Source: Acetobacter estunensis (GTDB taxonomy: Bacteria > Pseudomonadota > Alphaproteobacteria > Acetobacterales > Acetobacteraceae). From it: a DNA stretch of 64,000 bases. The notes under the pieces are model-generated. The model was not told the origin of the DNA. It searched no databases and saw nothing but the letters and a program-made list of their open reading frames with translations. The translations under genes were made by a program, and so were the position numbers. Each line of letters opens with the position of its first letter. Within the stretch, counting starts at the first letter, position 1. The stretch lies in contig NZ_JAHRDV010000009.1 in NCBI RefSeq assembly GCF_019083805.1, positions 60,906 through 124,905 on the forward strand. The letters run 5' to 3'. Positions 55,092-64,000 of the stretch are shown here, piece by piece.

Positions 55092-56663
55092 ATGACCTTC
55101 GAACATCCTTCCTTCGGCCGCGTCAGCAACGACCGCGTCTTCATTTTCGACACCACGCTGCGCGATGGCGAGCAGTCGCCCGGCTTCTCCATGAATCTGG
55201 AGGAAAAGCTGCGCATGGCCGAAGCGCTGGCCGATCTGGGCGTGGACGTGATCGAAGCGGGCTTTCCCGTGGCCTCCAAAGGTGATTTCGAGTCCGTGGC
55301 TGAAATCGCCCGCGTGGCCAAGGGCGCCGTCGTCTGCGCGCTGGCCCGCTCTGGCGGCAAGAACGACATTCAAGCCGCAGGCGAAGCCATCGCCCATGCC
55401 GAGCGCGGACGCATCCACAACTTCATCTCCACCTCTCCGCTGCACATGAAATACAAGCTGCGGATGGAGCCTGAGACGGTTCTGGAGATCATCACCGCGG
55501 GCAACAAAGCCGCCCGCAACCTGACCGCGGATGTGGAATGGTCCGCCGAAGACGGTTCACGCACCGAGCCGGACTTCCTGTGTCGCTGCGTGGAGGCCGC
55601 CATCAAGGCGGGTGCCACCACCATCAACATCCCCGACACCGTGGGCTACGCCACGCCCGAGGACATGGAGAAGATCTTCTCCATGCTCAAGGAGCGCGTG
55701 CCGGGCGCGGATCAGGTCATCTTCTCGGCCCATAACCACAACGATCTGGGTCTGGGTGTCGCCAACACGCTGGCCTCCCTGCGCGGCGGCGCACGGCAGG
55801 TGGAATGCACCATCAATGGCATTGGCGAGCGCGCGGGCAACGCGGCACTGGAAGAGATCGTCATGGCGATCCGCACGCGCCACGACCAGTATCCCTACAC
55901 CACCGGCATTGAGACCACGAAGCTGCTCAAGCTGTCGCGGATGCTGTCCACCATCACCAGCTTCGATGTGCAGCCCAATAAGGCCATCGTCGGGCGCAAC
56001 GCCTTCGCGCATGAGAGCGGTATCCATCAGGACGGCGTGCTGAAGAACGCCGCCACCTACGAGATCATGACACCCGAGAGCGTGGGCTGGTCCAAGTCCT
56101 CGCTGGTGCTGGGCAAGCACTCCGGCCGCGCTGCGTTCCGCGACAAGCTGGCGGCGCTGGGGTACACGCTGGATGATGACAAGCTGAACGAAGCGTTCCA
56201 GCGCTTCAAGGATCTGGCCGACCGCAAGAAGGTCGTCTACGACGACGACATCGTGGCGCTGGTCGATGACGAAGTGCGCGACCACGCTCGCATCCGTTTC
56301 CTCGCGCTGGATGTGGAAGGCGGTTCACGCCGTCCCGCCGAAGCCACGCTGGAACTGGAAATCGACGGCGAACTGGTGGAAGCCACCGCCACCGGCAATG
56401 GCCCCGTGGACGCGGCTTTCAACGCCATCCGCCACGCCTTCCCGCACGATGCCCGTCTGGCCCTGTTCTCGGTCGGCGCCGTAACCGAAGGCACGGACGC
56501 ACAGGCCCGCACCACGGTGCGTCTGGAAGAGGACGGCAAGATGGTGGACGGTCAGGGCGCAGATGCGGACACGGTGGTCTCCGCCGTGCGGGCCTATGTC
56601 CACGCGCTGAACAAGCTGCTGGTGAAGCGGACGCGGGCGGAGCCGGAAGCGCTGCCGGCTTGA
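55092..56663 (+). CDS. leuA: 2-isopropylmalate synthase
   Basis: 523 aa. First committed step of leucine synthesis: acetyl-CoA plus 2-ketoisovalerate. The catalytic TIM barrel opens [60 protein letters not shown] and [20 protein letters not shown] follow. The C-terminal regulatory domain (about 395-510), which binds leucine for feedback inhibition, is present ([20 protein letters not shown]). ATG 55092 has GAGG 5 nt upstream. Confidence 0.95.
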   Translation: MTFEHPSFGRVSNDRVFIFDTTLRDGEQSPGFSMNLEEKLRMAEALADLGVDVIEAGFPVASKGDFESVAEIARVAKGAVVCALARSGGKNDIQAAGEAIAHAERGRIHNFISTSPLHMKYKLRMEPETVLEIITAGNKAARNLTADVEWSAEDGSRTEPDFLCRCVEAAIKAGATTINIPDTVGYATPEDMEKIFSMLKERVPGADQVIFSAHNHNDLGLGVANTLASLRGGARQVECTINGIGERAGNAALEEIVMAIRTRHDQYPYTTGIETTKLLKLSRMLSTITSFDVQPNKAIVGRNAFAHESGIHQDGVLKNAATYEIMTPESVGWSKSSLVLGKHSGRAAFRDKLAALGYTLDDDKLNEAFQRFKDLADRKKVVYDDDIVALVDDEVRDHARIRFLALDVEGGSRRPAEATLELEIDGELVEATATGNGPVDAAFNAIRHAFPHDARLALFSVGAVTEGTDAQARTTVRLEEDGKMVDGQGADADTVVSAVRAYVHALNKLLVKRTRAEPEALPA

Positions 56664-56765
56664 TGGGGAGTGATGTCGGGGGCGCGGTTGCCCCCGACGG
56701 CATCTAGTCAGAGTTGCTGACATTTGTGGGTTGGTTTGGGGTTAAATTGCCGTTTTGTAGGCAAT

Positions 56766-56779
56766 GTTTATGTCCGCTT
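56766..56779 (+). repeat. Left copy of a 14-bp direct repeat bracketing the ATPase module
   Basis: GTTTATGTCCGCTT, identical to bases 59543-59556. The partial core TGTCCGCTT also occurs near 57043 and 59267. Confidence 0.7.
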
Positions 56780-57082
56780 TGTGGGGGGGGAGCGGAATGT
56801 CAGATTTGTGAAAATCAGGAAAAAGACATTATCTAAGAGGGATAAATCATACTCACAATGAATTGTCCTTAAGAAGAGAAAAGCTATGCCCCACATCGGT
56901 CGAAAGGATGGTGACAGTTCAGGAACTGGTAAATGAACATTACGGCGTATCGCGTTGATCACCTTACAAAAGTCGCCCTCACGTTGGCGACCTTGACGGC
57001 CAAGATCTGATATCCGATGGGTGCGACCAGTTTCCGCTCCTTGTCCGCTTTGTTAAACGAGCGCTACAATAGCTAATGAGTC

Positions 57083-57111
57083 TATACATCGTCTTTAAGG
57101 ATAGATATAAT
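57083..57111 (+). promoter_or_regulatory. Sigma-70 promoter of the ATPase-nuclease module
   Basis: Perfect TATAAT (57106-57111), with TATACA (57083-57088) 17 bp upstream as a 4/6 match to -35. Transcription from about 57118 would leave a 49-nt leader before TTG 57167 but almost none before TTG 57122, which helps choose the start. Confidence 0.65.
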
Positions 57112-57166
57112 CAGAGAGCTTTTGATTAAAGACCACGATTTTTTCGGCAGCACTAAGGAAAATAAT

Positions 57167-58612
57167 TTGCACATTCTGCTCACAAACATCGGAAGAATTT
57201 CGGAAGCGAAAATTTCGCTAGATTCATGGATGATGTTCTTAGGTAAGAATGATAGCGGTAAAACGTACGCAGCCGCTTCTATTTGGTCTCTAATAAACGA
57301 ACTGAAGACAGCAGATGTAAGTCGCTTTCATTTGGACACGCCGAAGCTTGATGATGTTATAAGACGTGCTTGGGAAAGACCAAACGATACGAAATTCCGT
57401 TATACAATGGCCGCAGAAACTTTGAATGAATTGCAGCGACTATTCTTGAATGATTTTAATGCTAGACTTCCTCGGATACTTGCAGAGGCTATAGGTTATG
57501 CTGGATTTGAAAAAAGCAAAATAACAATTGAAAACTTCCAACACACATCGCCTCTCGATATTGGTATTTTCTTCAAACATGAAGAACAGAGAGAAGAAGT
57601 GATTTTTAATTTTGAAGAGGAAGAGGGAGAGGGAGAGGAGACGCATGTCCTTGAATTCATAGAGAATAGCTGGGATGTGAATATCATTCAAAATGAAAAA
57701 ATAATATTCTCCATATCCGGAAATTCTATAAATGCTGATATTGAGATTATTGAAAAAGTAAAAAAAGAAATAGTCGAAAAGCTAATTGGATATAGCTGCT
57801 TTGGAGATAGATGGTCTAAATTAAGCAATATAATTTACCTTCCAGCAGCCAGAACTGGTATTATGCTGGCTTTAAATTATTTTATAGATGGAGCCGTTCA
57901 GAGAGCCGATAATAACTCTGCCGCTGAAATTGAGGAGGATGCACTTGGATTGCCTGCCCCAATTAGAAATTTTGCAATGAATTTGGCTAGACAAAGCCTC
58001 CGACGCCGTCATCTTTTTTATCAACAAACTGAGAAAAACGAGAAAGTATCACGGAATCAACTATCAAAATTAGTAAATGGGAGCATTTCGACCGGAAGAA
58101 GACAAGGTACTTTTCTTTTTACCCCCAACGGTACCAATAGAGCTATACCTTTATCTTCCACCTCCTCTCTCGTGACTGAACTTGCTGCATTGAGCATATT
58201 CCAACGTCAGATGTCTTCTCCAATATTCTTAATTTTTGAAGAACCTGAAGCCCATCTTCATCTTGAGGCACAACGTGAGATGGCTAAACATCTTGCTCAA
58301 TTTGTCAATGCTGGGAATGACATACTCATAACTACTCATAGCGATACGTTTATACAACAAATAAATAACTTAATTTGTATATCTGATCACCCCGAAAAGG
58401 ATGAGTTAAAAAGAAAATTTTCTCTTCTCCCCGATGAGGAAATTCAAAGAAATAAAATATCTGCTTATGATTTTGTTTGTAAAGAGGGACGCACGGTTGC
58501 AGAAAAACTAAATCTTACACCAACGGGGTTTGTCGCGGAATCTTTAAATAAGGTACTTATAAAATTAGCGGAAGAAACATTTTATATAACTGAAAGCCTG
58601 GAAGAGAATTAA
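57167..58612 (+). CDS. AAA15/ABC-like ATPase, candidate defence-system component
   Basis: 481 aa from TTG 57167, which has AAGGAA exactly 6 nt upstream (TTG 57122 is the longer alternative). It starts MHILLTNIGRISEAKISL, like SMC/OLD-type ATPases. Walker A is G26-K-N-D-S-G-K-T33. A long insert (about 60-310) contains an acidic run (FNFEEEEGEGEE). Then come a signature-like SSTSSLVTELAAL, Walker B PIFLIFEEPEAHLH (E358-E359) and the switch His H391 (ITTHSD). No Toprim domain follows, so it is not a complete OLD nuclease. Strongly AT-rich and codon-atypical against leuA, hence probably acquired. The downstream gene begins 2 nt after its stop. The defence role is inference. Confidence 0.75.
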   Translation: MHILLTNIGRISEAKISLDSWMMFLGKNDSGKTYAAASIWSLINELKTADVSRFHLDTPKLDDVIRRAWERPNDTKFRYTMAAETLNELQRLFLNDFNARLPRILAEAIGYAGFEKSKITIENFQHTSPLDIGIFFKHEEQREEVIFNFEEEEGEGEETHVLEFIENSWDVNIIQNEKIIFSISGNSINADIEIIEKVKKEIVEKLIGYSCFGDRWSKLSNIIYLPAARTGIMLALNYFIDGAVQRADNNSAAEIEEDALGLPAPIRNFAMNLARQSLRRRHLFYQQTEKNEKVSRNQLSKLVNGSISTGRRQGTFLFTPNGTNRAIPLSSTSSLVTELAALSIFQRQMSSPIFLIFEEPEAHLHLEAQREMAKHLAQFVNAGNDILITTHSDTFIQQINNLICISDHPEKDELKRKFSLLPDEEIQRNKISAYDFVCKEGRTVAEKLNLTPTGFVAESLNKVLIKLAEETFYITESLEEN

Positions 58613-58614
58613 AA

Positions 58615-59184
58615 ATGGAGTATTTAAATTTATTTAGTAATGATTTTGTTTATAAAGTTAACCCTAGAGAGCCCATTAGAATCGAGGAAAAAAACACTGA
58701 CGGCAAAGGAACATGTTTCTTTTCGTCAGATCATTCTGCAATCTTTATCAAGGCCAAAGACCATTCACCAGTAATCTGGTCTTTGGAGAATAGAAAATGT
58801 GCTGAAGCTGCTTTTTTCACTACTGAGAACGATAATGTATTGAATTTGCACATTGTTGAAATGAAGAGTTCTGTTGGTATTAGTTGTTTTATAAAGGTAA
58901 TTGATCAGTGGATTGGAATGTACCTTTCTGCAATGGCAGTAATTGGGATTTTATTAAAAAATAGGCCACAAAATATATTTGTTTATTTGGCATATAATAC
59001 GTCATCCATCAATACTCCAACCACTTCCAGCCCAATCATGTTAAAACCTCTCGTAGGAGGAGGATTTCAAAAAGGCCTGCGAGAGTGGCATTCACATAGA
59101 GTTTCTCTGCCTCATGGAGTGACTGCCCAAATCATTAAAAAGCAGCGAGTTTTAGGAGATTGCGATTTTGGTCTTGTTTCCTAA
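58615..59184 (+). CDS. Small protein with PD-(D/E)XK-like motif, partner of the ATPase
   Basis: 189 aa; I do not recognise the family. Residues about 60-90 contain ENDNVLNLHIVEMKSSVG: D73, then E82-x-K84 at the end of a hydrophobic strand, the spacing of the D-(x)n-(D/E)-x-K core of PD-(D/E)XK nucleases. It is followed by a long helix (DQWIGMYLSAMAVIGILLKN) and a strand (NIFVYLAYN), as in that fold. It has no signal peptide. The C-terminus is basic. Tight spacing to the ATPase gene and the same AT-rich composition mark a two-gene operon; a nuclease effector gated by the ATPase is a reasonable guess. Confidence 0.6.
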   Translation: MEYLNLFSNDFVYKVNPREPIRIEEKNTDGKGTCFFSSDHSAIFIKAKDHSPVIWSLENRKCAEAAFFTTENDNVLNLHIVEMKSSVGISCFIKVIDQWIGMYLSAMAVIGILLKNRPQNIFVYLAYNTSSINTPTTSSPIMLKPLVGGGFQKGLREWHSHRVSLPHGVTAQIIKKQRVLGDCDFGLVS

Positions 59185-59614
59185 CTTCGGGATCTATTTC
59201 TTTTTGGCTATCAGCCTCTCCACTTCAGCAGATTGTTACACCAACCCGACAGATAGAGTAAAGTAATGTCCGCTTCTCGGAGGAAAAACTGGTATCTGAG
59301 TTGAGGGCGCCTGCCTCTGGTCGGCTCTGTTCGCGCTGAGCAGACAGGCGATCAGGGAGGGGTACGCTCAGATGACGTTTTCTGCCGTTCATTCAACCGT
59401 GTGTGACGGTCGCTATCGCCCCAAAATTATTATTTGATGCTCGGCATGCGTGGTGAGTGGGAGGCCATTCGTCAAGAGTTGATGAAGGGACCCCTTTGCC
59501 CCATAACAATAGTTTCAAATAGGATCGACTACGCGAAAGCGCGTTTATGTCCGCTTACTGGAAACAAGAACCAGCCTGCTAGGTCCGTAAAGTAGGCGAA
59601 AGCCGCCCTTCCCC
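59185..59614. other. Right junction of the AT-rich module
   Basis: No gene seen. It holds a core copy of the short repeat (AATGTCCGCTT, near 59265) and the full right repeat copy at 59543-59556. Composition returns to GC-rich around 59280-59360. Nothing resembling an integrase or transposase is visible. Confidence 0.5.
59543..59556 (+). repeat. Right copy of the 14-bp direct repeat
   Basis: GTTTATGTCCGCTT, identical to 56766-56779. The two copies enclose about 2.8 kb that includes the ATPase and its partner. Confidence 0.7.
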
Positions 59615-60586
59615 CTAAGCCTTCCGCGCCTCCAGCAACGCCCGATCACTTGGCACCTCACCAGAATCCACCACCACCAGCGCCTCACCTGCAATCGGAG
59701 ACGGCTCCCGGTCCTTCGGCAACAACGCCTTAAACCGCGGATCATAACTCGCTGCCTGCTCATATTCGACGTCGAGCAGACCGTGATGATCCATGAACAC
59801 ATTGAACGTCGCCGGAATCCGCACGCAGCCTTCGGACGCTGGATGCCCAAGCCGCCATTCAAGGAACTGCGGGTCCGTGGCGTGCATTTCCAGCCGGATG
59901 TCGCCCGTCTCACCTTTGGTGAGCCACCCTTTCACCGCATTGTGCCAGCCGAAATCCCACACGCGCATTCCCTTGGCACCAATGCCCCGAATGCCGTTCT
60001 CGTTCTTCGTCCCTTCGGCACGGTAACCCAGACGATCCGTTGTGTTGGGAAACACGCCCGTCGGCGTGATGTAGTAATACTTGCGGCCCGCTGTGCCCGT
60101 GGAAACCTTCACGCTGCCGATCACCATCCAGTCGGTCGTGTCCGGCAGGGCAAGAATGAGCGCCAGACGCTGCACCTTTGGGTTACGATCCACAACGGCA
60201 ATCACCTGCGCGCGGGTAATGCGAAAATCGGACAGGGCAATCTGGTTCTGCGCCAGTTTCACCCATTTCGCCTTCTGATCGGCGGTCAGCTTCTGCACCC
60301 CCACGACCTCGCGACGCATCGCGACAGACAGTTTCATGGCCTCGGCACGCGCGGCGTCATCGTCCAGCGACGGCAGAGGCGGCACGATCACGGGTGGCGG
60401 TGCCGGAACGCTCTCCGGCGGCACGACAGAAGAGGCAGGATCGGTGGGCGCTGTGGGCGGCGTCTCGCCCATGGCGGACAGGGAACCGGCGGTGGGTACG
60501 GTCGTCTCGCCCGCTGTTTCGCACAAGGCGGGTGAAGACCACGCTGCCACCGTCACGGCCAGCGCCGCCGCTCCCAAAGCCCTCAT
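59615..60586 (-). CDS. L,D-transpeptidase (YkuD family)
   Basis: 323 aa, secreted (MRALGAAALAVTVAAWSSPA, then LCE). A Pro/Ala-rich linker (about 25-72) precedes the catalytic region. The active-site pattern is MHATDP followed by GHPASEGCVRIP, in which the Cys is the nucleophile of the HxxxxSxGCxR motif. It is expected to form 3-3 peptidoglycan cross-links or attach proteins to the wall. The domain before it (QKLTADQKAKWVKLAQNQIA) is helical. It stands alone, downstream of the lol genes on the same strand. Confidence 0.88.
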   Translation of the reverse strand: MRALGAAALAVTVAAWSSPALCETAGETTVPTAGSLSAMGETPPTAPTDPASSVVPPESVPAPPPVIVPPLPSLDDDAARAEAMKLSVAMRREVVGVQKLTADQKAKWVKLAQNQIALSDFRITRAQVIAVVDRNPKVQRLALILALPDTTDWMVIGSVKVSTGTAGRKYYYITPTGVFPNTTDRLGYRAEGTKNENGIRGIGAKGMRVWDFGWHNAVKGWLTKGETGDIRLEMHATDPQFLEWRLGHPASEGCVRIPATFNVFMDHHGLLDVEYEQAASYDPRFKALLPKDREPSPIAGEALVVVDSGEVPSDRALLEARKA

Positions 60587-60681
60587 TCTCTCGCTGCCCT
60601 TTCACCGGCCTGTTGTGTCTCGTTTATGATGCACCACAATGACCGACAGGTGAAACACCCCTCACATATCCGCGAGGGCAC

Positions 60682-61362
60682 CTATAGCTCGACCAGCACA
60701 CCGTCGCGCAGCGTCACCACCCGATCCATGCGCCGCGCCAGATCGTCGTTATGGGTGGCGATCAACGCTCCCAGACCGGAACCCCGCACCACCCGCAGAA
60801 GTTCATCGAACACCACATCGGCCGTCGCCACATCCAGATTGCCGGTCGGCTCGTCCGCCAGCAGGATCGAGGGCGCATTGGCCAACGCACGGGCAATCGC
60901 GACGCGCTGCTGCTCACCGCCCGAGAGCTTGCCCGGCAGATGGTTTAGCCGGTGTCCCAGCCCGAACAGGCCGAGCAGTTCGTCCGCCCGCACACGCGCC
61001 TGCGCTTTCGACACACCCGCGATCATCTGCGGCAGCATGACGTTCTCACGCGCCGTGAACTCGCCCAGAAGATGATGGAACTGATAGACAAAGCCGATCT
61101 CGGAACAGCGGATAGCGGTGCGCTCACCATCCGGCAGCTTGGCCGCGTCCCTGCCCGCAATCCGCACAGTGCCGCTGTCAGGATGATCCAGCAGTCCCGC
61201 CACATGCAGCAGCGTAGACTTACCCGTGCCGGATGGGGCCACGAGCGCCACCGTCTCACCCGCGTTGAGCGTGAAGTTTACGCCGCGCAGGACATGCAGC
61301 GTCTCGTCACCACTGACGAACTCCCGCGCCACATCGCGCAGATGCATCACCGCCTCAGCCAT
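60682..61362 (-). CDS. lolD: Lipoprotein-releasing ABC transporter ATPase LolD
   Basis: 226 aa. Walker [22 protein letters not shown]-loop [17 protein letters not shown] (the H-H-L-L-x-E-F of the LolD/MacB group), signature [17 protein letters not shown], Walker [13 protein letters not shown], switch ATHNDDLA. It powers extraction of lipoproteins from the inner membrane. ATG 61362 overlaps the permease stop by 8 nt and has GAGGCG at 7 nt. Confidence 0.94.
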   Translation of the reverse strand: MAEAVMHLRDVAREFVSGDETLHVLRGVNFTLNAGETVALVAPSGTGKSTLLHVAGLLDHPDSGTVRIAGRDAAKLPDGERTAIRCSEIGFVYQFHHLLGEFTARENVMLPQMIAGVSKAQARVRADELLGLFGLGHRLNHLPGKLSGGEQQRVAIARALANAPSILLADEPTGNLDVATADVVFDELLRVVRGSGLGALIATHNDDLARRMDRVVTLRDGVLVEL

Positions 61363-62602
61363 GACGCAGCGCCTCCACCGGGTCCGTCTTGGCCGCACGC
61401 CATGAAGGATAAAGCGTCGCCAGCAGCGACAGGCCCAGCGCCATGACAATCACCTCGATCACCTGTCCCCACACCAGCTTGGCGGGCAGATGCTCAAGAT
61501 AATAGACCTCCGGGTTGAACAGGTTGGTGCCCGTCAGTTTCTGCAAAAGCTGACGGATACGCTCGATGTTTCCGCAGAACACCACACCGATCAGCGTGCC
61601 GAGCACCGTGCCCGTCACGCCGACGGACGCGCCGCACATCAGGAAGATGCGCATGATCGCCCCGCGCGTGGCACCAAGCGTGCGCAGAACCGCGATGTCC
61701 ACCGTCTTGTCCTTCACCATCATGATGAGAGACGAGATGACGTTGAACGCCGCGACCAGAATAATCAGCGTCAGGATAAGGAACATCACGTTCTGCTCGA
61801 CCTGCACGGCGCCGAAGAACGCATTGTTGCTGCGGGTCCAGTCCAGCACTCGGATGCGCGGATCGCGCAGCGTGTTCACGATGGCCTGCGTGATGGGCCG
61901 CACATTCTCGGCGTCCTTCGTCATCACCTGAATCTGGCTGACGGCATTGGGCATCTGGAAATAGACCTGCGCCGCCTTGAGCGGCAGGAACACATAGCCC
62001 GCGTTGTAATCGTTCACGCCCGCGTCAAAGATCGCCACGACATGATAGGCCCGCACACGCGGCATCGTGCCGAACGCCGTCGCCGCGCCATTGGGCGAGA
62101 CCAGCGTGATCTGTGAGCCGATGTTCAGCCCCGCACGATCCGCCAGCGTCACACCGATGGCCACAGCGTCATCGCCATCGAACTGATCCAGCGAGCCGGC
62201 AATAATGGAGGAACTGACCGCCGACAGATCCGTCAGCCCCTGCCTTGTCATGCCATGGACCACACCACCGGCGCTGTAGTTGCCGGCACTCAGCAGCACC
62301 TGCCCCTCAAGCAGCGGCGTGGCACTGACCACGCCGGGCACCTTGCGCACCCGTGCGGCCACATCATCATAATCCGTGATCGAGCGCGTCACACCGTAGA
62401 GCGAAAGATCACCGTTGAGGCCAAGGATGCGGCCCATCAGGTCGGAGCGGAACCCGTTCATCACCGCCATGACGATGATGAGCGTAGCCACGCCCAGCGC
62501 GATCCCCACCAGCGAGAAGATGGCGATGACCGAGACAAACCGCTCCCCCTTGCGGGCGCGCAGGTAACGCCCGGCAACGGCGCGCTCGAAGGCATTGAAC
62601 AT
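61355..62602 (-). CDS. lolC: Lipoprotein-releasing ABC transporter permease LolC/LolE
   Basis: 415 aa. N-terminal helix with [20 protein letters not shown] and [21 protein letters not shown], a large periplasmic domain (about 50-260), then three C-terminal helices including [20 protein letters not shown], the FtsX-type coupling region. There is a single LolC/E gene, as in most alphaproteobacteria, so it probably works as a homodimer with LolD. Its ATG overlaps the proS stop by 1 nt. Confidence 0.93.
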   Translation of the reverse strand: MFNAFERAVAGRYLRARKGERFVSVIAIFSLVGIALGVATLIIVMAVMNGFRSDLMGRILGLNGDLSLYGVTRSITDYDDVAARVRKVPGVVSATPLLEGQVLLSAGNYSAGGVVHGMTRQGLTDLSAVSSSIIAGSLDQFDGDDAVAIGVTLADRAGLNIGSQITLVSPNGAATAFGTMPRVRAYHVVAIFDAGVNDYNAGYVFLPLKAAQVYFQMPNAVSQIQVMTKDAENVRPITQAIVNTLRDPRIRVLDWTRSNNAFFGAVQVEQNVMFLILTLIILVAAFNVISSLIMMVKDKTVDIAVLRTLGATRGAIMRIFLMCGASVGVTGTVLGTLIGVVFCGNIERIRQLLQKLTGTNLFNPEVYYLEHLPAKLVWGQVIEVIVMALGLSLLATLYPSWRAAKTDPVEALRHG

Positions 62603-63855
62603 CAGCCCTCCGCGGCCGGAGCGAGCACTTTCGCCAGCGCTTCATCGACGGACAGTTCGAACCGCTCGCCCGTGGCACGGCGCTTGAGTTCAACCTTGCC
62701 TTCCTTGGCCCCACGTGGACCGACGATGATCTGCCACGGATGCCCCATCAGATCCGCGTCCGCGAATTTGGCGCCCGCGCGGTCGCTGCGGTCGTCATAG
62801 AGGAACTGCATGGGAGCCTTGTTGTAAATCGTCTCGCACACCGCGTCACAGGTTTCGTCACCCACCTTGAGGTTCAGGATCGCACCCTTGAAAGGAGCGA
62901 CGCTGTCCGGCCAGATGATGCCGTTTTCGTCATGGCTGGCTTCGATAATCGCGCCCACCAGACGCGACACGCCGATGCCATACGATCCCATCTCCGGATG
63001 AACCGGTGAGCCGTCCGGCGCCGTCACCGTGATGTCCATCGACTTGGTGTATTTGGTGCCGAAATAGAAGATGTGCGCGACTTCGATGCCACGTCCTTCA
63101 CGGCGACGATCCTGCGGGACGGACGCCCACGCCGTCTCGTCATGCTTCTCGTCCGTTGCGGCGTAATAGGACGAAACGTTGTTGAAAAAGCGCTCCAGAT
63201 CCTCGGACTTATCCACGTCCACCGGATCGGCCAGCCAGTCCAGCGTGTCCAGCGCGCCGTCATAGAACACGCCGCTCTCCCCTGTGGGGGCAAGGATCAG
63301 GAACTCATGGCTCAGATCGCCGCCGATCGGGCCTGTATCGGCCACCATCGGCACCGCACGCACGCCCAGACGCTGGAAAGTGCGCAGGTAGGACAGCATC
63401 ATGCGGCGATAGGTATCGACCGCGCCCTTGTAGTCGATGTCGAAGCCGTAACCGTCCTTCATGTAGAACTCGCGGCCCCGCATCACACCGAAGCGCGGAC
63501 GCACCTCGTCACGGAACTTCCACTGGATTTGATAGAGAACTTGCGGCAGTTCCTTGTAGGACTTCACCGCCTGCCCGAAGATGTCGGTGATGACCTCTTC
63601 GTTCGTCGGCCCGTACAGCAGTTCGCGCTCGTGGCGATCCTTGATGCGAAGCATCTCGGGGCCATAGGCATCGTAACGACCCGATTTCTTCCACAGATCG
63701 GCGGACTGGATCGTGGGCATCAGCACTTCCTGCGCGCCTACACGATCCTGCTCTTCGCGCACGATATTGGCGATATTGCGCAGCACGCGCAGACCCGCCG
63801 GCAACCAGGTGTAGATGCCCGAAGCCGTCTGACGCACCAGACCGGCGCGCAGCAT
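62602..63855 (-). CDS. proS: Prolyl-tRNA synthetase, short type, 5' end missing or rearranged
   Basis: 417 aa from the first ATG. Class-II motifs: motif 2 region [20 protein letters not shown] then [20 protein letters not shown], motif 3 [22 protein letters not shown]-terminal anticodon-binding domain follows. It lacks the large insertion domain, like other alphaproteobacterial ProRS. Family sequence continues upstream of ATG 63855 (AQIASHRL) but only to about 63885; beyond that the frame meets a TGA with no start codon. The expected N-terminal residues (about 25-30 including the MRLSRSFLPT type start) are absent here. Function of this copy is doubtful. Confidence 0.85.
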   Translation of the reverse strand: MLRAGLVRQTASGIYTWLPAGLRVLRNIANIVREEQDRVGAQEVLMPTIQSADLWKKSGRYDAYGPEMLRIKDRHERELLYGPTNEEVITDIFGQAVKSYKELPQVLYQIQWKFRDEVRPRFGVMRGREFYMKDGYGFDIDYKGAVDTYRRMMLSYLRTFQRLGVRAVPMVADTGPIGGDLSHEFLILAPTGESGVFYDGALDTLDWLADPVDVDKSEDLERFFNNVSSYYAATDEKHDETAWASVPQDRRREGRGIEVAHIFYFGTKYTKSMDITVTAPDGSPVHPEMGSYGIGVSRLVGAIIEASHDENGIIWPDSVAPFKGAILNLKVGDETCDAVCETIYNKAPMQFLYDDRSDRAGAKFADADLMGHPWQIIVGPRGAKEGKVELKRRATGERFELSVDEALAKVLAPAAEG

Positions 63856-63969
63856 GAGACGGTGCGACGCGATCTGCGCCCGCGTGGGAGAACAGTTACG
63901 CTTCCGATGTCATCCGGTTGGGTGACGCTGTTTCAACGCCTTGCATTTCTGTCACGAGAGTTGTCGCGC

Positions 63970-64000
63970 ATGCGCCTGTCCCGCAGTTTTCTGCCCACCC
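63970..64000 (+). CDS. N-terminus of a proS-like gene on the opposite strand, cut by window edge
   Basis: ATG 63970 starts MRLSRSFLPT, the N-terminus expected of an alphaproteobacterial ProRS, reading rightwards out of the window. It faces away from the proS body at 62602-63855, which lacks exactly this part. Only ten codons are visible, so identification rests on recall of the family. The ATG lies in the 10-bp palindrome GCGCATGCGC (63966-63975). Confidence 0.45.
   Translation, partial: MRLSRSFLPT

Larger units (their letters stand above)
56664..57166. other. AT-rich junction between leuA and the ATPase gene
   Basis: GTCGGGGGC (56675-56683) pairs with GCCCCCGAC (56690-56698), a likely leuA terminator. 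GTTTATGTCCGCTT at 56766-56779 recurs exactly at 59543-59556, and a shorter copy of the core (TTGTCCGCTTTG) lies near 57042. No gene is seen; the promoter of the downstream ATPase gene lies at 57083-57111. Confidence 0.55.

Noticed and set aside
1..64000. CRISPR array, rRNA genes, replication origin or complete prophage
   Set aside because: No regularly spaced direct repeats, rRNA sequence, DnaA-box cluster or phage structural gene run was found. The only mobile traces are the remnants at 28-30 kb and the short repeats around 56.8-59.6 kb.

Overview
This is a 64 kb chromosomal stretch, about 60% GC over most of its length, from an alphaproteobacterium. The best fit is a flagellated acetic acid bacterium (Acetobacteraceae). 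The signs are a CtrA-type regulator beside fliI/fliJ, a DUF3126 protein, an alphaproteobacterial AddAB pair, an FzlA-like GST-fold protein next to minCDE, a short-form ProRS, malate:quinone oxidoreductase, and polyamine/GABA uptake genes. The family call is inference; no rRNA or other species marker is present.

Layout. 1-4.7 kb: 3' end of folC, a predicted outer-membrane barrel, and a large protein with three Ig-like repeats and a degenerate SGNH-hydrolase domain. 4.8-10.1 kb: a gabT-type aminotransferase and a polyamine-type ABC transporter. 10.4-14.2 kb: a double-glycine-leader peptide, a DedA protein, an OsmC protein and mqo. 14.3-17.1 kb: minCDE and an fzlA-like gene. 17.1-30.1 kb: an accessory region, partly AT-rich. 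It holds two glycosyltransferase-like genes, a puu/pot-like polyamine locus (regulator, oxidase, aldehyde dehydrogenase, full ABC importer), and a graveyard of two tyrosine-recombinase remnants and an IS5-type remnant abutting a tRNA-Glu gene.

30.2-56.7 kb is mainly core genome: rluD, rpoH, rdgB-rph, hrcA, DUF3126, moeB-dsrE, pyk, glmM-thiD, ctrA, fliI-fliJ, tsaE-addB-addA, trxA, a DUF2501-like protein, and leuA with an apparent leucine-rich leader peptide. 56.7-59.6 kb is an AT-rich insert with a two-gene module: an AAA15/ABC-like ATPase and a small protein with a PD-(D/E)XK-like motif. It is bracketed by a 14-bp direct repeat. 59.6-64 kb: an L,D-transpeptidase, lolD-lolC/E, and a proS gene whose 5' end looks rearranged.

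Most noteworthy: (1) the ATPase + putative nuclease pair, a candidate uncharacterised defence module; (2) a CtrA with Glu instead of Asp at position 51, the phosphorylation site; (3) a double-glycine-leader peptide with no exporter nearby; (4) the leuA leader peptide; (5) an hrcA whose only well-placed start codon is ATC; (6) an SGNH-like protein lacking both catalytic Ser and His; (7) a proS body missing its N-terminus while a proS-like N-terminus starts on the other strand at the window edge. All functions come from reading the sequence; no database search was run.
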